A stretch of DNA of 64,000 nt from Endozoicomonas sp. 4G (lineage in GTDB: Bacteria; Pseudomonadota; Gammaproteobacteria; Pseudomonadales; Endozoicomonadaceae): positions 3,834,001 through 3,898,000 of the forward strand of contig NZ_CP082909.1 of assembly GCF_023822025.1 (NCBI RefSeq), read 5' to 3'. Shown piece after piece: positions 15,533 through 25,785 of this stretch. The translations under genes and the position numbers were made by a program. Each line of letters opens with the position of its first letter. Position 1 is the stretch's first letter. The notes below the pieces were generated by a model that saw only the letters and a program-made list of their open reading frames with translations, was not told the DNA's origin and searched no databases.

Positions 15533-16870
15533 TCATTTTTTATCACCCTTCTTTCTTTTCGCGTTAGATGGCGGCTGGTCGTAGGCTTTTCTTTTAAGTT
15601 TCTGGTCGGCAGGCAAGTGCTTCTGTTGGTGCCTTTTCAGATCGTTCGTCTGGTCGGTGCTGTAATTGCAGCCCTGATGGTCACACTGGTGCCGCTTGAG
15701 CCTCTGGTCGGCAGGCAGGTGGGTCTGTTTGTGTCTGTTCAGATTACCCATCTGGTCGGTGCTGTAGTTGCAGTCCTCATGGTCACACTGGTGGATCTTG
15801 GGTTTCTTGGGTTTCTTGGGTCTCTGGTCGGCAGGCAGGTGGGTCTGTTTGTGTCCTTTCAGATGGCCCTTGTGACCAGTTCTGTAGTCGCAGCCCTCAT
15901 GGTCACACTGGTGCGCCCTGAGTATCTGGTCGGCAGGCGAGTGGGCCTGTTTGTGGCTTTTCAGATATCTCACCCAGTCGGTGTTGAAGTCGCAGCCCTC
16001 ATGATCACACCGGTACATCCTAACTCTATGTTCGGGAGGTAAGTGGGTCTGTTTGTGTTTTCTCAGATTGTTCGGATATCGGGAGCTGTAGTTGCAGCCC
16101 TCATGGTCGCACTGTTGCTCCTTGGGTCTCTGGTCGGCAGGCAGGTGGATCTGTTTGTGCACCTTCAGATTGCCCTTGTGGTCGGTGCTGTAATTGCAGC
16201 CCTCATGGTCACACTGGTGCGCCCTGAGTCTCTGGTCGGCAGGTAAGTGAGTCTGTTTGTGCCTTTTCAGAGTGGTTATGTGGGCGGTTCTGTAGTTACA
16301 GCCCTCATGGTCACACTGGCGCTTGGCAGCGTCCACTTTTGTCACGTCTACCTCTGAATCAGTCATTATTTCACTGTCTGAAATGGGCTCCTGCTTAATG
16401 TTTTTCAGCTCCAGAGTCGTACAATACTGACTGGTTTCATTGGATACCCGAAAAGGATTCAGTGTTGTGGTTTCATACCGAACATCAGATTCGGCATTAG
16501 CTTCATCTTCATCTTCATCTTCATCTTCATATTCATCTTCATCTTCGTTTGAACGGTTGTCGCTGCTTTTATCAGAGGTGCTGTTGGCTTCACTGTCACT
16601 GTCTTCGCTGTAGGCACTATTATCAGAGGCTGCCCGACTGTGAACCTTCAACTCCCACCATTCAATGGCCTCACTCTCTTCTTCAATACCCGTAACGTAA
16701 AATCCTTTTAAGGATAAGACCTCAATAAAGGACTTCCGGGCGCTGATCAACGCCTTGCCGACAGCCAGAGCGGAGCGCAAATGCAACCTGTTTTCCTGAG
16801 CGCGACCATTGGGGCAATGCATAGAAAGGGCAATGACCAAGGTCAAAATCAGTGTCTTTTTCGATAGCAA
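15533..16870 (-). CDS. Secreted C2H2 zinc-finger protein, 7 fingers
   Basis: A 445-aa family member with signal peptide MLSKKTLILTLVIALSMHC and the short N-terminal variant. Its acidic tract is the longest Asp-Glu run in the window, encoded by a CTTCAT repeat at about 16499-16550 and interrupted once by Tyr. It has one linker repeat (IKQEPISDSE) and seven fingers; the fifth linker is KKPKKPK. Fingers 1-4 are syntenic with fingers 1-5 of the gene at 13867-15432, minus one, consistent with deletion of a single finger unit. The last residue is Lys, not Glu. Start TTG. Confidence 0.91.
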   Translation of the reverse strand: MLSKKTLILTLVIALSMHCPNGRAQENRLHLRSALAVGKALISARKSFIEVLSLKGFYVTGIEEESEAIEWWELKVHSRAASDNSAYSEDSDSEANSTSDKSSDNRSNEDEDEYEDEDEDEDEANAESDVRYETTTLNPFRVSNETSQYCTTLELKNIKQEPISDSEIMTDSEVDVTKVDAAKRQCDHEGCNYRTAHITTLKRHKQTHLPADQRLRAHQCDHEGCNYSTDHKGNLKVHKQIHLPADQRPKEQQCDHEGCNYSSRYPNNLRKHKQTHLPPEHRVRMYRCDHEGCDFNTDWVRYLKSHKQAHSPADQILRAHQCDHEGCDYRTGHKGHLKGHKQTHLPADQRPKKPKKPKIHQCDHEDCNYSTDQMGNLNRHKQTHLPADQRLKRHQCDHQGCNYSTDQTNDLKRHQQKHLPADQKLKRKAYDQPPSNAKRKKGDKK

Positions 16871-16969
16871 GGCCGAGCTTCCCAGTCATTGAACTGTTTA
16901 TTGTGAAATCAGGTTAGTCAAAATCTGGAGGGGGGTCGGAGGTTTCTTTGAGGTGGGTTGGGAGGCGGG

Positions 16970-18934
16970 TCATTCTTTATCACCTTTCTTTCTTTTTGCG
17001 TTAGACAGCGCCTGGTCATAAGCTTTCCTTTTGGGTCTCTGGTCGGCAGACAGGTGGGTCTGCTGGTGCCTTTTCAAATTAGCCGTCAGGTCGGTGCTGT
17101 AGTCGCAGCCCTCATGGTCACACTGGTGCCCCCTGAGTCTCTGGTCGCCAGGCAGGTGGATCTGTTTATGCATTTTCAGATTCACTGCCCGGTTCGTGCT
17201 GTAGTCACAGCCCTCATGCTCACACTTGTGGATCTTGGGTTTCTTGGTTCTCTGGTCGGCAGGCAGGTGGGTCTGCTTGTGCCTTTGCAGATTAGGCGCC
17301 AGGTCGGTGCTGTAGTCGCAGCCCTCATGGTCACACTGGTGCACCTTGGGTCTCTGGTCGGCGGGCAGGTGAGTCTGTTTGTGCTTTTTCAGATTGCTCG
17401 CCAGGTCGGTGCTGTAGTCGCAGCCCTCATGGTCACACTGGTGCACCTTGGGTCTCTGGTCGGCGGGCAGGTGAGTCTGTTTGTGCTTTTTCAGATTGCT
17501 CGCCAGGTCGGTGCTGTAGTTGCAGCCCGCATAGTCACACTGGTGCACCCTGAGTCTCTGGTCGGCAGGCAGGTGGATCCATTTGTGCATTTTCAGATGT
17601 TCCGCCCGGTCGCTGCTATAGTTGCAGCCCGCATAGTCACACTGGTGCATCCTGAGTCTCTGGTCGGCAGACAGGTGGGTCCGTTTGTGCGCTTTCAGAT
17701 TCTCCGCCCAGTTCGTGCTGTAGTCACAGCCCTCATGCTCACACTGGTGGTTCTTAGGTCTCTTAGGTCTCTTAGGTCTCTTAGGTCTCTGGTCGGCAGG
17801 CAGGTGGGTCTGTTTGTGCTTTTTCAGATTGCTCGCCAGGTAGGTGCTGTGGTCGCAGCCCTCATGGTCACACCGGTACATCTTGGGTCTCTGGTCGGCA
17901 GGCAGGTGGGTCTGTTTGTGCTTTTTCAGACTGCTCGCCAGGTCGGTTCTGTAGTTGCAGCCCTCATGGTCACACTGGTGCACCTTGGGTCTCTGGTCGG
18001 TAGGCAGGTGGGTCTGTTTGTGTGTTTTCAGATGGGACGAATAGCAGGTTCTGTAGTTGCAGCCTTCATGGTCACACTGGTGCTCCTTGGGTCTCTGGTC
18101 GGCGGGCAGGTGGATCTCTTTGTGTCTGTACAGATTACTCACCAGGTTGGTGCTGTAGTTGCAGTCCTGATGATCACACTGGTGGATCTTGAGTCTCTTG
18201 ATTCTCTGCCCGTCGCTGCTGGAAGTGAGTACTTCACTGCCTGAAACGGGCTCTTCTTTAATCTTTTTCGGTTCCAAAGTCGCACCGTACTGACTGATTT
18301 CATTGGATACTCGAAAGGGATTAAATGTTGTGGTTTCATACCAAACATCAGATTCGTCTTTGTTTGAACGGTTGTCGATGCTTTCATCAGAGGTGCCGTC
18401 AATGGCTATTTCACTGCCTGAAACGGGCTCCTGCTTAATCTCTTTCAGTGCCGGAGCCGCACAATACTCACTGATTTCATAGGATACCCGAAAAGGATTA
18501 ATTGTTGTGGTTTCATACTGAACATCAGATTCGGCATTGGCTTCGTCTTCGTCTTCGTATTCGTTTGAAGGGTTGTCGCTGCTTTTATCAGAGGTGCCGC
18601 TGTCTTCACTGTCACTGTCTTCGCTGTAGGCACTATTATCAGAGGCTGCCCGACTGTGAACCTTCAACTCCCACCATTCAATGGCCTCGCTTTCTTCTTC
18701 ATCTGGTAGCCCATCCCGGACCGGGAAAAGAGGGAGAAGAATAGTTTCGACGCCCGTAACGTAGACTTCTTTTGTGGATAAGACCTCAATAAAGGGCTTC
18801 GGAGCGTTGAACAGCGCCTTGCCGACAGCCAGAGCGAAGCGCAAAGGCAACCTGTTTTCTTGAGCGCGACCATTGGAGCAATACACAGAAAAGGCAATGA
18901 CCAAGGTCAAAATCAATGGTTTTTTGGATAGCAA
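16970..18934 (-). CDS. Secreted C2H2 zinc-finger protein, 11 fingers
   Basis: A 654-aa family member with the long N-terminal variant, two linker repeats (IKQEPVSGSE and IKEEPVSGSE) and eleven fingers from about residue 245. The fingers start after SSSDGQRIKRLKIHQ instead of the usual DVTKVDAAKHQ, a junction shared with the genes at 22624, 39520, 40317 and 41564. A 9-bp repeat at about 17756-17791 expands one linker to RPKRPKRPKRPK. Fingers 7, 8 and 9 differ from one another by only a few residues, as expected from recent finger duplication. Start TTG. Confidence 0.92.
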   Translation of the reverse strand: MLSKKPLILTLVIAFSVYCSNGRAQENRLPLRFALAVGKALFNAPKPFIEVLSTKEVYVTGVETILLPLFPVRDGLPDEEESEAIEWWELKVHSRAASDNSAYSEDSDSEDSGTSDKSSDNPSNEYEDEDEANAESDVQYETTTINPFRVSYEISEYCAAPALKEIKQEPVSGSEIAIDGTSDESIDNRSNKDESDVWYETTTFNPFRVSNEISQYGATLEPKKIKEEPVSGSEVLTSSSDGQRIKRLKIHQCDHQDCNYSTNLVSNLYRHKEIHLPADQRPKEHQCDHEGCNYRTCYSSHLKTHKQTHLPTDQRPKVHQCDHEGCNYRTDLASSLKKHKQTHLPADQRPKMYRCDHEGCDHSTYLASNLKKHKQTHLPADQRPKRPKRPKRPKNHQCEHEGCDYSTNWAENLKAHKRTHLSADQRLRMHQCDYAGCNYSSDRAEHLKMHKWIHLPADQRLRVHQCDYAGCNYSTDLASNLKKHKQTHLPADQRPKVHQCDHEGCDYSTDLASNLKKHKQTHLPADQRPKVHQCDHEGCDYSTDLAPNLQRHKQTHLPADQRTKKPKIHKCEHEGCDYSTNRAVNLKMHKQIHLPGDQRLRGHQCDHEGCDYSTDLTANLKRHQQTHLSADQRPKRKAYDQALSNAKRKKGDKE

Positions 18935-19008
18935 GGCACGGCTTCCCAGTCATTGAACTGTTTATTGACAAGTCAGGTTAGTCAAAATCTGGAGGGAGGC
19001 CGGAGGTT

Positions 19009-20772
19009 TTATCCTTTATCACCCTTCTTTCTTTTCTTGTTAGGTGGCAGCTGGTCATAGGCTTTCCTTTTGGGTCTCTGGTCAGCAGGCAGGTGGGTCT
19101 GTTTGTGCCTTTTCAGATCGCCCGTCAGGTCAGTGCTGTAGTTGCAGCCCTGATGGTCACACTGGTGCCGCTTGGATCTCTGGTCGGCAGGCAGGTGGGT
19201 CTGTTTGTGCTTTTTCAGACTGCCCACCTGGTGGGTTCTGTAGTTGCAGCCCTCATGGTCACACTGGTGGATCTTGGGTCTCTGGTCGGCAGGCAAGTGG
19301 GTCTGTTTGTGCCTTTTCAGATCGCCCGTCAGGTCAGTGCTGTAGTTGCAGCCCTGATGGTCACACTGGTGCCGCTTGGATCTCTGGTCGGCAGGCAGGT
19401 GGGTCTGTTTGTGTGTTTTCAGATTGGCAGCTCGGTCGCTACTGTAGTCGCAGCCCTTGTGGTCACACTGGTGCACCTTGGCTTTTTTAGGTCTCTGGTC
19501 ACCAGACAGGTGGGTCTGTTTGTGCCTTTTCAGATGGCTCGTGAAGTCGGTGCTGTAGTTGCAGCTTGCATAGTCACACTGGTGCACCTTGGATCTCTGG
19601 TCAGCGGGCAGGTGATTTTGTTTGTGCTTTTTCAGATTGCTCGCACGATAGGTGCTGTGGTTGCAGCCAGCATAGTCACACTGGTACATCTTGACTCTCT
19701 GGTCGGCGGGCAAGTGAGTCTGTTTGTGTTTTTTCAGACTGTTCGCGCAGTCGGAGCGGTGGTTACAGCCGGCATGGTCACACTGGTGCATCTTGGGTCT
19801 CTGGTCGGCGGGCAGGTGGATCTGTTTGTGTTTTTTCAGATTGCCCATATGGTGGGTGCTATAGTTGCAACCCTCGTGGTCACACTTGTATATCTTGAGC
19901 CTCTTGGGTCTATGGTCGACAGGCAGGTGGGTCTGTTTGTGTCCTTTCAGGTGGCTCTTGTTACCAGTTCTGTAGTTGCAGCCCTCATGGTCACACTGGT
20001 GCATCTTGGGTCTCTGGTCGGCAGGCAGGTGGATCCATTTGTGCTTTTTCAGATTGCTCGTGTAGTTGGTTCTGTAGTCGCAGCCCTCATGGTCGCACTG
20101 GTGCATCTTGGGTCTCTGGTCGGCAGGCAGGTGGATCTGTTTGTGCTTTTTCAGATTGCTCGTGTAGTTGGCTCTGTAGTCGCAGCCCTCATGGTCACAC
20201 TGGTGCTTAGCAGCGTTTACTTTTGTCATATTTACCTCTGAATCAGTCAGTATTTCACTGTCTGAAATGGGTTCCTCCTTAATCTTTTTCAGCTCCAGAG
20301 TCGTACAATACTGACTGGTTTCATTGGCTACTCGAAAGGGATTTAGTGTTGTGGTTTCATACCAAACATCAGATTCGGCATTAGCTTCGTCTTCATCTTC
20401 GTTTGAACGGTCGTCGCTACTTTTATCAGAGGTGCTGCTGTCTTCACTGTCACTGTCTTCGCTGTAGGCACTATCATCAGAGGCTGCCCGACTGTGAACC
20501 TGCAACTCCCACCATTCAATGGCCTCGCTCTCTTGTTCATCTGGTAGCCCATCCCGGATCGGGAAAAGGGGGAAAAGAATAGTTTCAACGCCCATAACGT
20601 AGAATCCTTTTATGGATAAGACCTCAATAAAGGGCCTCGGGGCGTTAATCAGCGCCTTGCCGGCAGCCAGAGCGAAGCACAAAGGCAACCTGTTTTCTTG
20701 AGCGCGACCATTAGAGCAATGAACAGAAAAGGCAATGACCAAGGTCAAAATCAGTGGTTTTTTGGATATCAA
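19009..20772 (-). CDS. Secreted C2H2 zinc-finger protein, 11 fingers
   Basis: A 587-aa family member starting TTG-ATA (MISKKPLILTL). It has the long N-terminal variant, one linker repeat (IKEEPISDSE) and eleven fingers from about residue 190. Fingers 1 and 2 are near-identical (NYTSNLKKH), and fingers 9 and 11 are identical (QGCNYSTDLTGDLKRH) with one different finger between them, so a two-finger unit was copied. The tail is KRKAYDQLPPNKKRKK, still KR-x10-KRKK. The spacer to the next gene upstream is 99 bp and the one downstream is 74 bp. Confidence 0.92.
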   Translation of the reverse strand: MISKKPLILTLVIAFSVHCSNGRAQENRLPLCFALAAGKALINAPRPFIEVLSIKGFYVMGVETILFPLFPIRDGLPDEQESEAIEWWELQVHSRAASDDSAYSEDSDSEDSSTSDKSSDDRSNEDEDEANAESDVWYETTTLNPFRVANETSQYCTTLELKKIKEEPISDSEILTDSEVNMTKVNAAKHQCDHEGCDYRANYTSNLKKHKQIHLPADQRPKMHQCDHEGCDYRTNYTSNLKKHKWIHLPADQRPKMHQCDHEGCNYRTGNKSHLKGHKQTHLPVDHRPKRLKIYKCDHEGCNYSTHHMGNLKKHKQIHLPADQRPKMHQCDHAGCNHRSDCANSLKKHKQTHLPADQRVKMYQCDYAGCNHSTYRASNLKKHKQNHLPADQRSKVHQCDYASCNYSTDFTSHLKRHKQTHLSGDQRPKKAKVHQCDHKGCDYSSDRAANLKTHKQTHLPADQRSKRHQCDHQGCNYSTDLTGDLKRHKQTHLPADQRPKIHQCDHEGCNYRTHQVGSLKKHKQTHLPADQRSKRHQCDHQGCNYSTDLTGDLKRHKQTHLPADQRPKRKAYDQLPPNKKRKKGDKG

Positions 20773-20871
20773 GGCCCGGCTTCCCAGTCGTTGAACTGTT
20801 TATTGGAATGTCAGGTTAGTCAAAATCTGGAGAGAGGTCGGAGGTTTTTTTGAGCTGGGTTGGGAGACGGG

Positions 20872-22524
20872 TCATTCTTTATCGCCTTTCTTTCTTTTCG
20901 CGTTAGATGGCGGCTGGTCACAGGCTTTTCTTTTGGGTCTCTGGTCGGCAGGCAGGTGGGTCTGTTTGTGTTTTTTTAAATGGCCTTTATGGTCAGTGCC
21001 GTATTTGCAGCCCTCATGGTCACACTGGTGCACCTTGGGTCTCTGGTCGGCAGGCAGGTGGGTCTGTTTGTGTTTTTTTAAATAGCATTTATAGCCAGTG
21101 CCGTATTTGCAGCCCTCGTGGTCACACTGGTACACCCTGAGTCTCTGGTGGGCAGGCAGGTGGGTCTGTTTGTGCCTTTTCAGATGGCTCGTGAAGTCGG
21201 TGCTGTAGTTGCAGCTTGCATAGTCACACTGGTGCACCTTGGATCTCTGGTCAGCGGGCAGGTGAGTTTGTTTGTGATTTTTCAGATTGCTCGCACGGTA
21301 GGTACTGTGGTTGCAGCCAGCATAGTCACACTGGTACGCCTTGACTTTCTGGTCGGCGGGCAAGTGGGTCTGTTTGTGTTTTTTCAAATTGCCCGGATAT
21401 CGGGTACTGTAGCTGCAACCCTCATGGTCACACTGGTGCACCTTGGATATCTCAGGTCTATTAGGTCTTTGGTCGGCAAGCAGGTGAGTCTGTTTGTGTA
21501 TTTTCAGCTTGTCCGCGCGGTCGGTGCGGTGGTTACAGTCGGCATGGTCACACTGGTGCATCTTGGGTCTCTGGTCGGCGGGCAGGTGGATCTGTTTGTG
21601 TTTTTTCAGATTGCCCATATGGTAGGTGCTATAGTTGCAGCCCTCATGATCACACTTGTATACCTTAAGTCTCTTGGGTCTCTGGTCGGCAGGCAGGTGG
21701 GTCTGTTTGTGTGCTTTCAGATGGCTCTTGTGGCCGGTTCTGTAGTTGCAGCCCTCATGTTCACACTGGTGCATCTTGGGTCTCTGGTCGGCAGGCAGGT
21801 GGATCTGTTTGTGCGTTTTCAGATTGCTCGTGTAGTTGGTTCTGTAATCGCAGCCCTCATGGTCGCACTGTTGCATCTTGGGTCTCTGGTCGGCAGGCAG
21901 GTGGATCTGTTTGTGCTTTTTCAGATTGCTCGTGTAGTTGGTTCTGTAGTCGCAGCCCTCATGGTCACACTGGTGCTTAGCAGCATCCACTTTTGTCACG
22001 TCTACTTCTGACTCAGTGAGTATTTCACTGTCTGAAACAGGCTCCTCCTTAATCTTTTTCAGCTTCAGAGTCGCATCATACTGACTGATTTCATTGGCTA
22101 CTCGAAAGGGATTAAGTGTCGTGGTTACATACCGAGCATCAGATTCGTCTTCGTTTGAACGGTTGTCGCTGCTTTTATCAGAGGTGCTGTTGTCTTCACT
22201 GTCACTGTCTTCGCTGTAGGCACTATCATCAGAGGCTGCCCGACTGTGAACCTGCAACTCCCACCATTCAATGGCCCCGCTCTCTTGTTCATCTGGTAGC
22301 CCATCCCGGATCGGGAAAAGAGGGAGAAGAATAGTTTCAACGCCCGTAACGTAAGCTCCTTTTAAGGATAAGACCGCAATAAAGGGCTTCGGGGCGTTGA
22401 TCAGCGCCTTGCCGACAGCCAGAGCGAAGCGCAAAGGCAACCCGTTTTCCTGAGCGCGACCATTGGGGCAATGCATAGAAAGGGCAATGACCAAGGTCAA
22501 AATCAGTGTTTTTTTCGATAGCAA
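20872..22524 (-). CDS. Secreted C2H2 zinc-finger protein, 10 fingers
   Basis: A 550-aa family member with signal peptide MLSKKTLILTLVIALSMHC, the long N-terminal variant, one linker repeat (IKEEPVSDSE) and ten fingers from about residue 185. Fingers 1-5, 7 and 8 parallel those of the gene at 19009-20772, showing that the two are tandem duplicates that later gained different ends. Fingers 9 and 10 (CKYGTGYKCYLKKH and CKYGTDHKGHLKKH) are a subtype also present in the gene at 22624-23997. Start TTG. Confidence 0.92.
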   Translation of the reverse strand: MLSKKTLILTLVIALSMHCPNGRAQENGLPLRFALAVGKALINAPKPFIAVLSLKGAYVTGVETILLPLFPIRDGLPDEQESGAIEWWELQVHSRAASDDSAYSEDSDSEDNSTSDKSSDNRSNEDESDARYVTTTLNPFRVANEISQYDATLKLKKIKEEPVSDSEILTESEVDVTKVDAAKHQCDHEGCDYRTNYTSNLKKHKQIHLPADQRPKMQQCDHEGCDYRTNYTSNLKTHKQIHLPADQRPKMHQCEHEGCNYRTGHKSHLKAHKQTHLPADQRPKRLKVYKCDHEGCNYSTYHMGNLKKHKQIHLPADQRPKMHQCDHADCNHRTDRADKLKIHKQTHLLADQRPNRPEISKVHQCDHEGCSYSTRYPGNLKKHKQTHLPADQKVKAYQCDYAGCNHSTYRASNLKNHKQTHLPADQRSKVHQCDYASCNYSTDFTSHLKRHKQTHLPAHQRLRVYQCDHEGCKYGTGYKCYLKKHKQTHLPADQRPKVHQCDHEGCKYGTDHKGHLKKHKQTHLPADQRPKRKACDQPPSNAKRKKGDKE

Positions 22525-22623
22525 GGCCGAGCTTCCCAGTCGTTGAGCTGTTTATTGGAAGGTCAGGTTAGTCAAAATCTGGAGAGAGGTCGGAGGTTTT
22601 TTTGAGCTGGGTTGGGAGGCGGG

Positions 22624-23997
22624 TCATTCTTTATCGCCTTTCTTTCTTTTCGCGTTAGATGGCGGCTGGTCACAGGCTTTTCTTTTGGGTCTCTGGTCGG
22701 CAGGCAAGTGGGTCTGTTTGTGCTTTTTCAGATCGCTCGCCTGGTCGGTGCTATAGTTGCAGCCCTGATGGTCACACTGGTGCCGATAGGCTCTCTGGTC
22801 AGCAGGCAGGTGGGTCTGTTTGTGTGTTTTTAAATGGCCTTTATGGTCAGTGCCGTATTTGCAGCCCTCATGGTCACACTGGTGCATCTTGGGTCTCTGG
22901 TCGGCAGGCAGGTGGGTCTGCTTGTGCCTTTTCAGATTAGCCGCCAGGTCGGTGCTGTAGTCGCAGCCCTCATGGTCACACCGGTACATCTTGGGTCTCT
23001 GGTCGGCAAGCAGGTGGGTCTGTTTGTGCTTTTTCAGATTGCTCGCCAGGTCGGTGCTGTAGTCGCAGCCCTCATGGCCACACTGGTGCACCCTGAGTCT
23101 CTGGTCGGCAGGCAGGTGGGTCTGTTTGTGCTTTTTCAGACTGCTCGCCAGGTCGGTTCTGTAGTTGCAGCCCTCATGGTCACACCGGTACATCTTGGGT
23201 CTCTGGTCGGCAGGCAGGTGGGTCTGTTTGTGCTGTTTCAGACTGCTCGTCAGGTCGGTTCTGTAGTTGCAGCCTTCATGGTCACACTGGTGCAACTTGG
23301 GTCTCTGGTCGGTAGGCAGGTGTGCCTGTTTGTGCCTGTACAGATTACTCACCAGGTTGGTGCTGTAGTTGCAGTCCTCATGGTCACACTGGTGGATCTT
23401 GGGGCTCTTAGGTTTCTTCGGTTTCTTCGGTTTCTTGGGTCTCTTGATTCTCTGGTCGTCGGTGCTGTAAGTGAGTATTTTACTGTCTGAAACGGGTTCC
23501 TCCTTAATCTTTTTCAGTTCCAGAGTCGTAACATACTGACTGATTTCATTGGCTACTCGAAAGGGATTAAGTGTCGTGGTTACATACCGAACATCAGATT
23601 CGGCATCAGCTTCGTCTTCATCTTCGTTTGAACGGTTGTCGTTGCTTTCATCAGAAGTGCTGCTGTCGTCACTGTCACTGTCTTCGCTGTAGGCACTATC
23701 ATCAGAGGCTGCCCGACTGTGAACCTGCAACTCCCACCATTCAATGGCTTCGCTCTCTTGTTCATCTGGTAGCCCATCCCGGATCGGGAAAAGAGGGAGA
23801 AGAATAGTTTCAACGCCCGTAACGCAGGCTCCTTTTAAGGATAAGACCTCAATAAAGGACTTCCGGGCGTTGATCAGCGCCTTGTCGACAGCCAGAGCGA
23901 AGCGCAAAGGCAACCTGTTTTCTTGAGCACGGCCATTGGGGCAATGCATAGAAAAGGCAATGACCAAGGTTAAAATCAATGGTTTTTTGGATAGCAA
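22624..23997 (-). CDS. Secreted C2H2 zinc-finger protein, 7 fingers
   Basis: A 457-aa family member with the long N-terminal variant, one linker repeat (IKEEPVSDSK) and the alternative finger entry YSTDDQRIKRP. This entry is expanded by a 9-bp repeat at 23400-23445 into KKPKKPKKPKSPK. Seven fingers follow from about residue 190. Finger 1 (NLVSNLYRH) matches finger 1 of the gene at 16970-18934, so the two share an entry block. The tail is the standard KRKACDQPPSNAKRKK. Start TTG. Confidence 0.92.
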   Translation of the reverse strand: MLSKKPLILTLVIAFSMHCPNGRAQENRLPLRFALAVDKALINARKSFIEVLSLKGACVTGVETILLPLFPIRDGLPDEQESEAIEWWELQVHSRAASDDSAYSEDSDSDDSSTSDESNDNRSNEDEDEADAESDVRYVTTTLNPFRVANEISQYVTTLELKKIKEEPVSDSKILTYSTDDQRIKRPKKPKKPKKPKSPKIHQCDHEDCNYSTNLVSNLYRHKQAHLPTDQRPKLHQCDHEGCNYRTDLTSSLKQHKQTHLPADQRPKMYRCDHEGCNYRTDLASSLKKHKQTHLPADQRLRVHQCGHEGCDYSTDLASNLKKHKQTHLLADQRPKMYRCDHEGCDYSTDLAANLKRHKQTHLPADQRPKMHQCDHEGCKYGTDHKGHLKTHKQTHLPADQRAYRHQCDHQGCNYSTDQASDLKKHKQTHLPADQRPKRKACDQPPSNAKRKKGDKE

Positions 23998-24096
23998 GGC
24001 CTCGGTTTCCCGTCATTGAACTGTTTATTGTGAAATCAGGTTAGTCAAAATCTGGAGGGAGGTCGGAGATTTCTTTGAGCTGGGTTGTGAGGCGGA

Positions 24097-25686
24097 TCAT
24101 TCTTGATCAACCTTCTTTCTTTTCTCGTTAGATGGCAGCTGGTCAGACGCTTTTCTTTTGGGTCTTTTGGATCTCTGGTTGGCAAGTAGGTGGATCCATT
24201 TATGCCGGTTCAGATTGCCTGCCAGGTCGGTACTGTAGTCGCAGCCCTCATGATCACAATGGTACACGTTAATTCTCTGGTCGATAGGCAGGTGGGTCTG
24301 CTTGTGCATTTTCAGATTGCTTGCCCGGTCGGTACTGTAGTCACAGCCCTCATGGTCACACTGATGCACCTTGAGTCTTTGGTCGTCAGGCAGGTGGGTC
24401 CATTTATGCCTTTTCAGATCGGTCGTGCGGCCAGTGATGTAGTTGCAGCCTTCATGGTTACACTGGTGCATCTTAATTCTCTGGTCGGCAGGCAGGTGGA
24501 TCCGCTTGTGCATTTTCAGATTGCCCACCTGATCGGTGCTGTAGTTGCAGCCTTCATGATCACACTGGTGCGCCCTGGGTCTCTGGTCGGCAGGAAGGTG
24601 AGTCTTTTTGTGTATTTTCAGATTACACGCCCGGTCGGTGCCGTAGTTGCAGCCCTCATGCTCGCACTGATGCACCTTGAGTCTCTGGCCGTCAAGCAGG
24701 TGGGTTTTTTTATGCCTTTTCAGACTGCCCGCACGTTCAGTGCTGAAGTCGCAGCCCTCATGGTCACACTGGTGCACCTTGAGTCTCTGGTCGGCAGGCA
24801 GATGGGTCTGTTTGTGCATTTTCAGATTGCCCGCACGCTCAGTGCTGAAGTAGCAGCCCTCATAGCCACACTGGTGCACCTTGACTTTTTTAGGTCTCTG
24901 GTCGCCAAGCAGGTGGGTCTGTTTGTGTCTTTTCAGATTGCTCGCACGTTCAGTGCTGAAGTCGCAGCCCTCATGGTCACACTGGTGCACCTTGACTCTT
25001 TTAGGTCTCTGGTCGGCAGGCAGGTGGGTCTGTTTATGCGCATTCAGATTGCCCTTGTGGTCGGTGCTGTAATTGCAACCCTCATGGTCACACTGGTGCT
25101 TAGGAGCGTCCACTTTTGTCACGTTTACCTCTGACTCAGTGAGTATTTCACTGTCTGAAACAGGCTCCTGCTTAATCTTTTTCAGTTCCAGAGTCGCACC
25201 ATACTGACTGATTTCATTTGATACTCGAAAGGGATTCAGTGTCGTGGTTTCATACCGAACATCAGATTCGTCTTCGTTTGAACGGTTGTCGATGCTTTCA
25301 TCAGAGGTGCCGTTAGTAGCTATTTCACTGTCTGAAACAGACTCCTGCTTAATGTTTTTCAGTGCCGGAGCCGCACAATACTCACTGATTTCATTGGCTA
25401 CCCGAAAAGGATTAAGTGTTGTGGTTTCATACTGAACATCAGATTCATCTTCGTTTGAACGGTTGTCGTTGCTTTCATCAGAGGTGCTGCTGTCTTCATT
25501 TTCAGAACCATTATCAGAGGCTGTCCGACTGTGGACCTTCAACTCCCACCATTCAACGGCCTCGCTCTCTTGTTCATCTGCTAGCCCATCCCGGACCGGG
25601 AAAAGAGGGAGAAGAATAGTTTCACTGGAGCAATGCATAGAAAAGGCAACGACCAAGGTCAAAATGAATGGATTTTTGGATAGCAA
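24097..25686 (-). CDS. Secreted C2H2 zinc-finger protein, 9 fingers, N-terminal deletion
   Basis: A 529-aa family member. An in-frame deletion joins the signal core (ILTLVVAFSMHCS) directly to SETILLPLFPVRDG and removes the usual cleavage region and ENRLPLRF segment. A signal peptide is still likely, but its cleavage site is uncertain. It has two linker repeats (IKQESVSDSE and IKQEPVSDSE) and nine fingers from about residue 200, several of a subtype with DFSTERA. The tail is the variant KRKASDQLPSNEKRKKVDQE, shared only with the next gene. Start TTG. Confidence 0.9.
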   Translation of the reverse strand: MLSKNPFILTLVVAFSMHCSSETILLPLFPVRDGLADEQESEAVEWWELKVHSRTASDNGSENEDSSTSDESNDNRSNEDESDVQYETTTLNPFRVANEISEYCAAPALKNIKQESVSDSEIATNGTSDESIDNRSNEDESDVRYETTTLNPFRVSNEISQYGATLELKKIKQEPVSDSEILTESEVNVTKVDAPKHQCDHEGCNYSTDHKGNLNAHKQTHLPADQRPKRVKVHQCDHEGCDFSTERASNLKRHKQTHLLGDQRPKKVKVHQCGYEGCYFSTERAGNLKMHKQTHLPADQRLKVHQCDHEGCDFSTERAGSLKRHKKTHLLDGQRLKVHQCEHEGCNYGTDRACNLKIHKKTHLPADQRPRAHQCDHEGCNYSTDQVGNLKMHKRIHLPADQRIKMHQCNHEGCNYITGRTTDLKRHKWTHLPDDQRLKVHQCDHEGCDYSTDRASNLKMHKQTHLPIDQRINVYHCDHEGCDYSTDLAGNLNRHKWIHLLANQRSKRPKRKASDQLPSNEKRKKVDQE

Positions 25687-25785
25687 GGCCTGGCTTCCCA
25701 GTCATTGAAATGCTTATTGGTAAATCAGGTTAGTCAAAATCTGAAGAGAGGTTCGAGATTTCTTTGAGCTGGGTTGTGAAGCGGA

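Noticed and set aside
16970-18250. Regularly spaced repeats suggesting a CRISPR array
   Set aside because: The period is about 102 bp, repeats and spacers both code for zinc fingers in one frame, and no cas genes are present.
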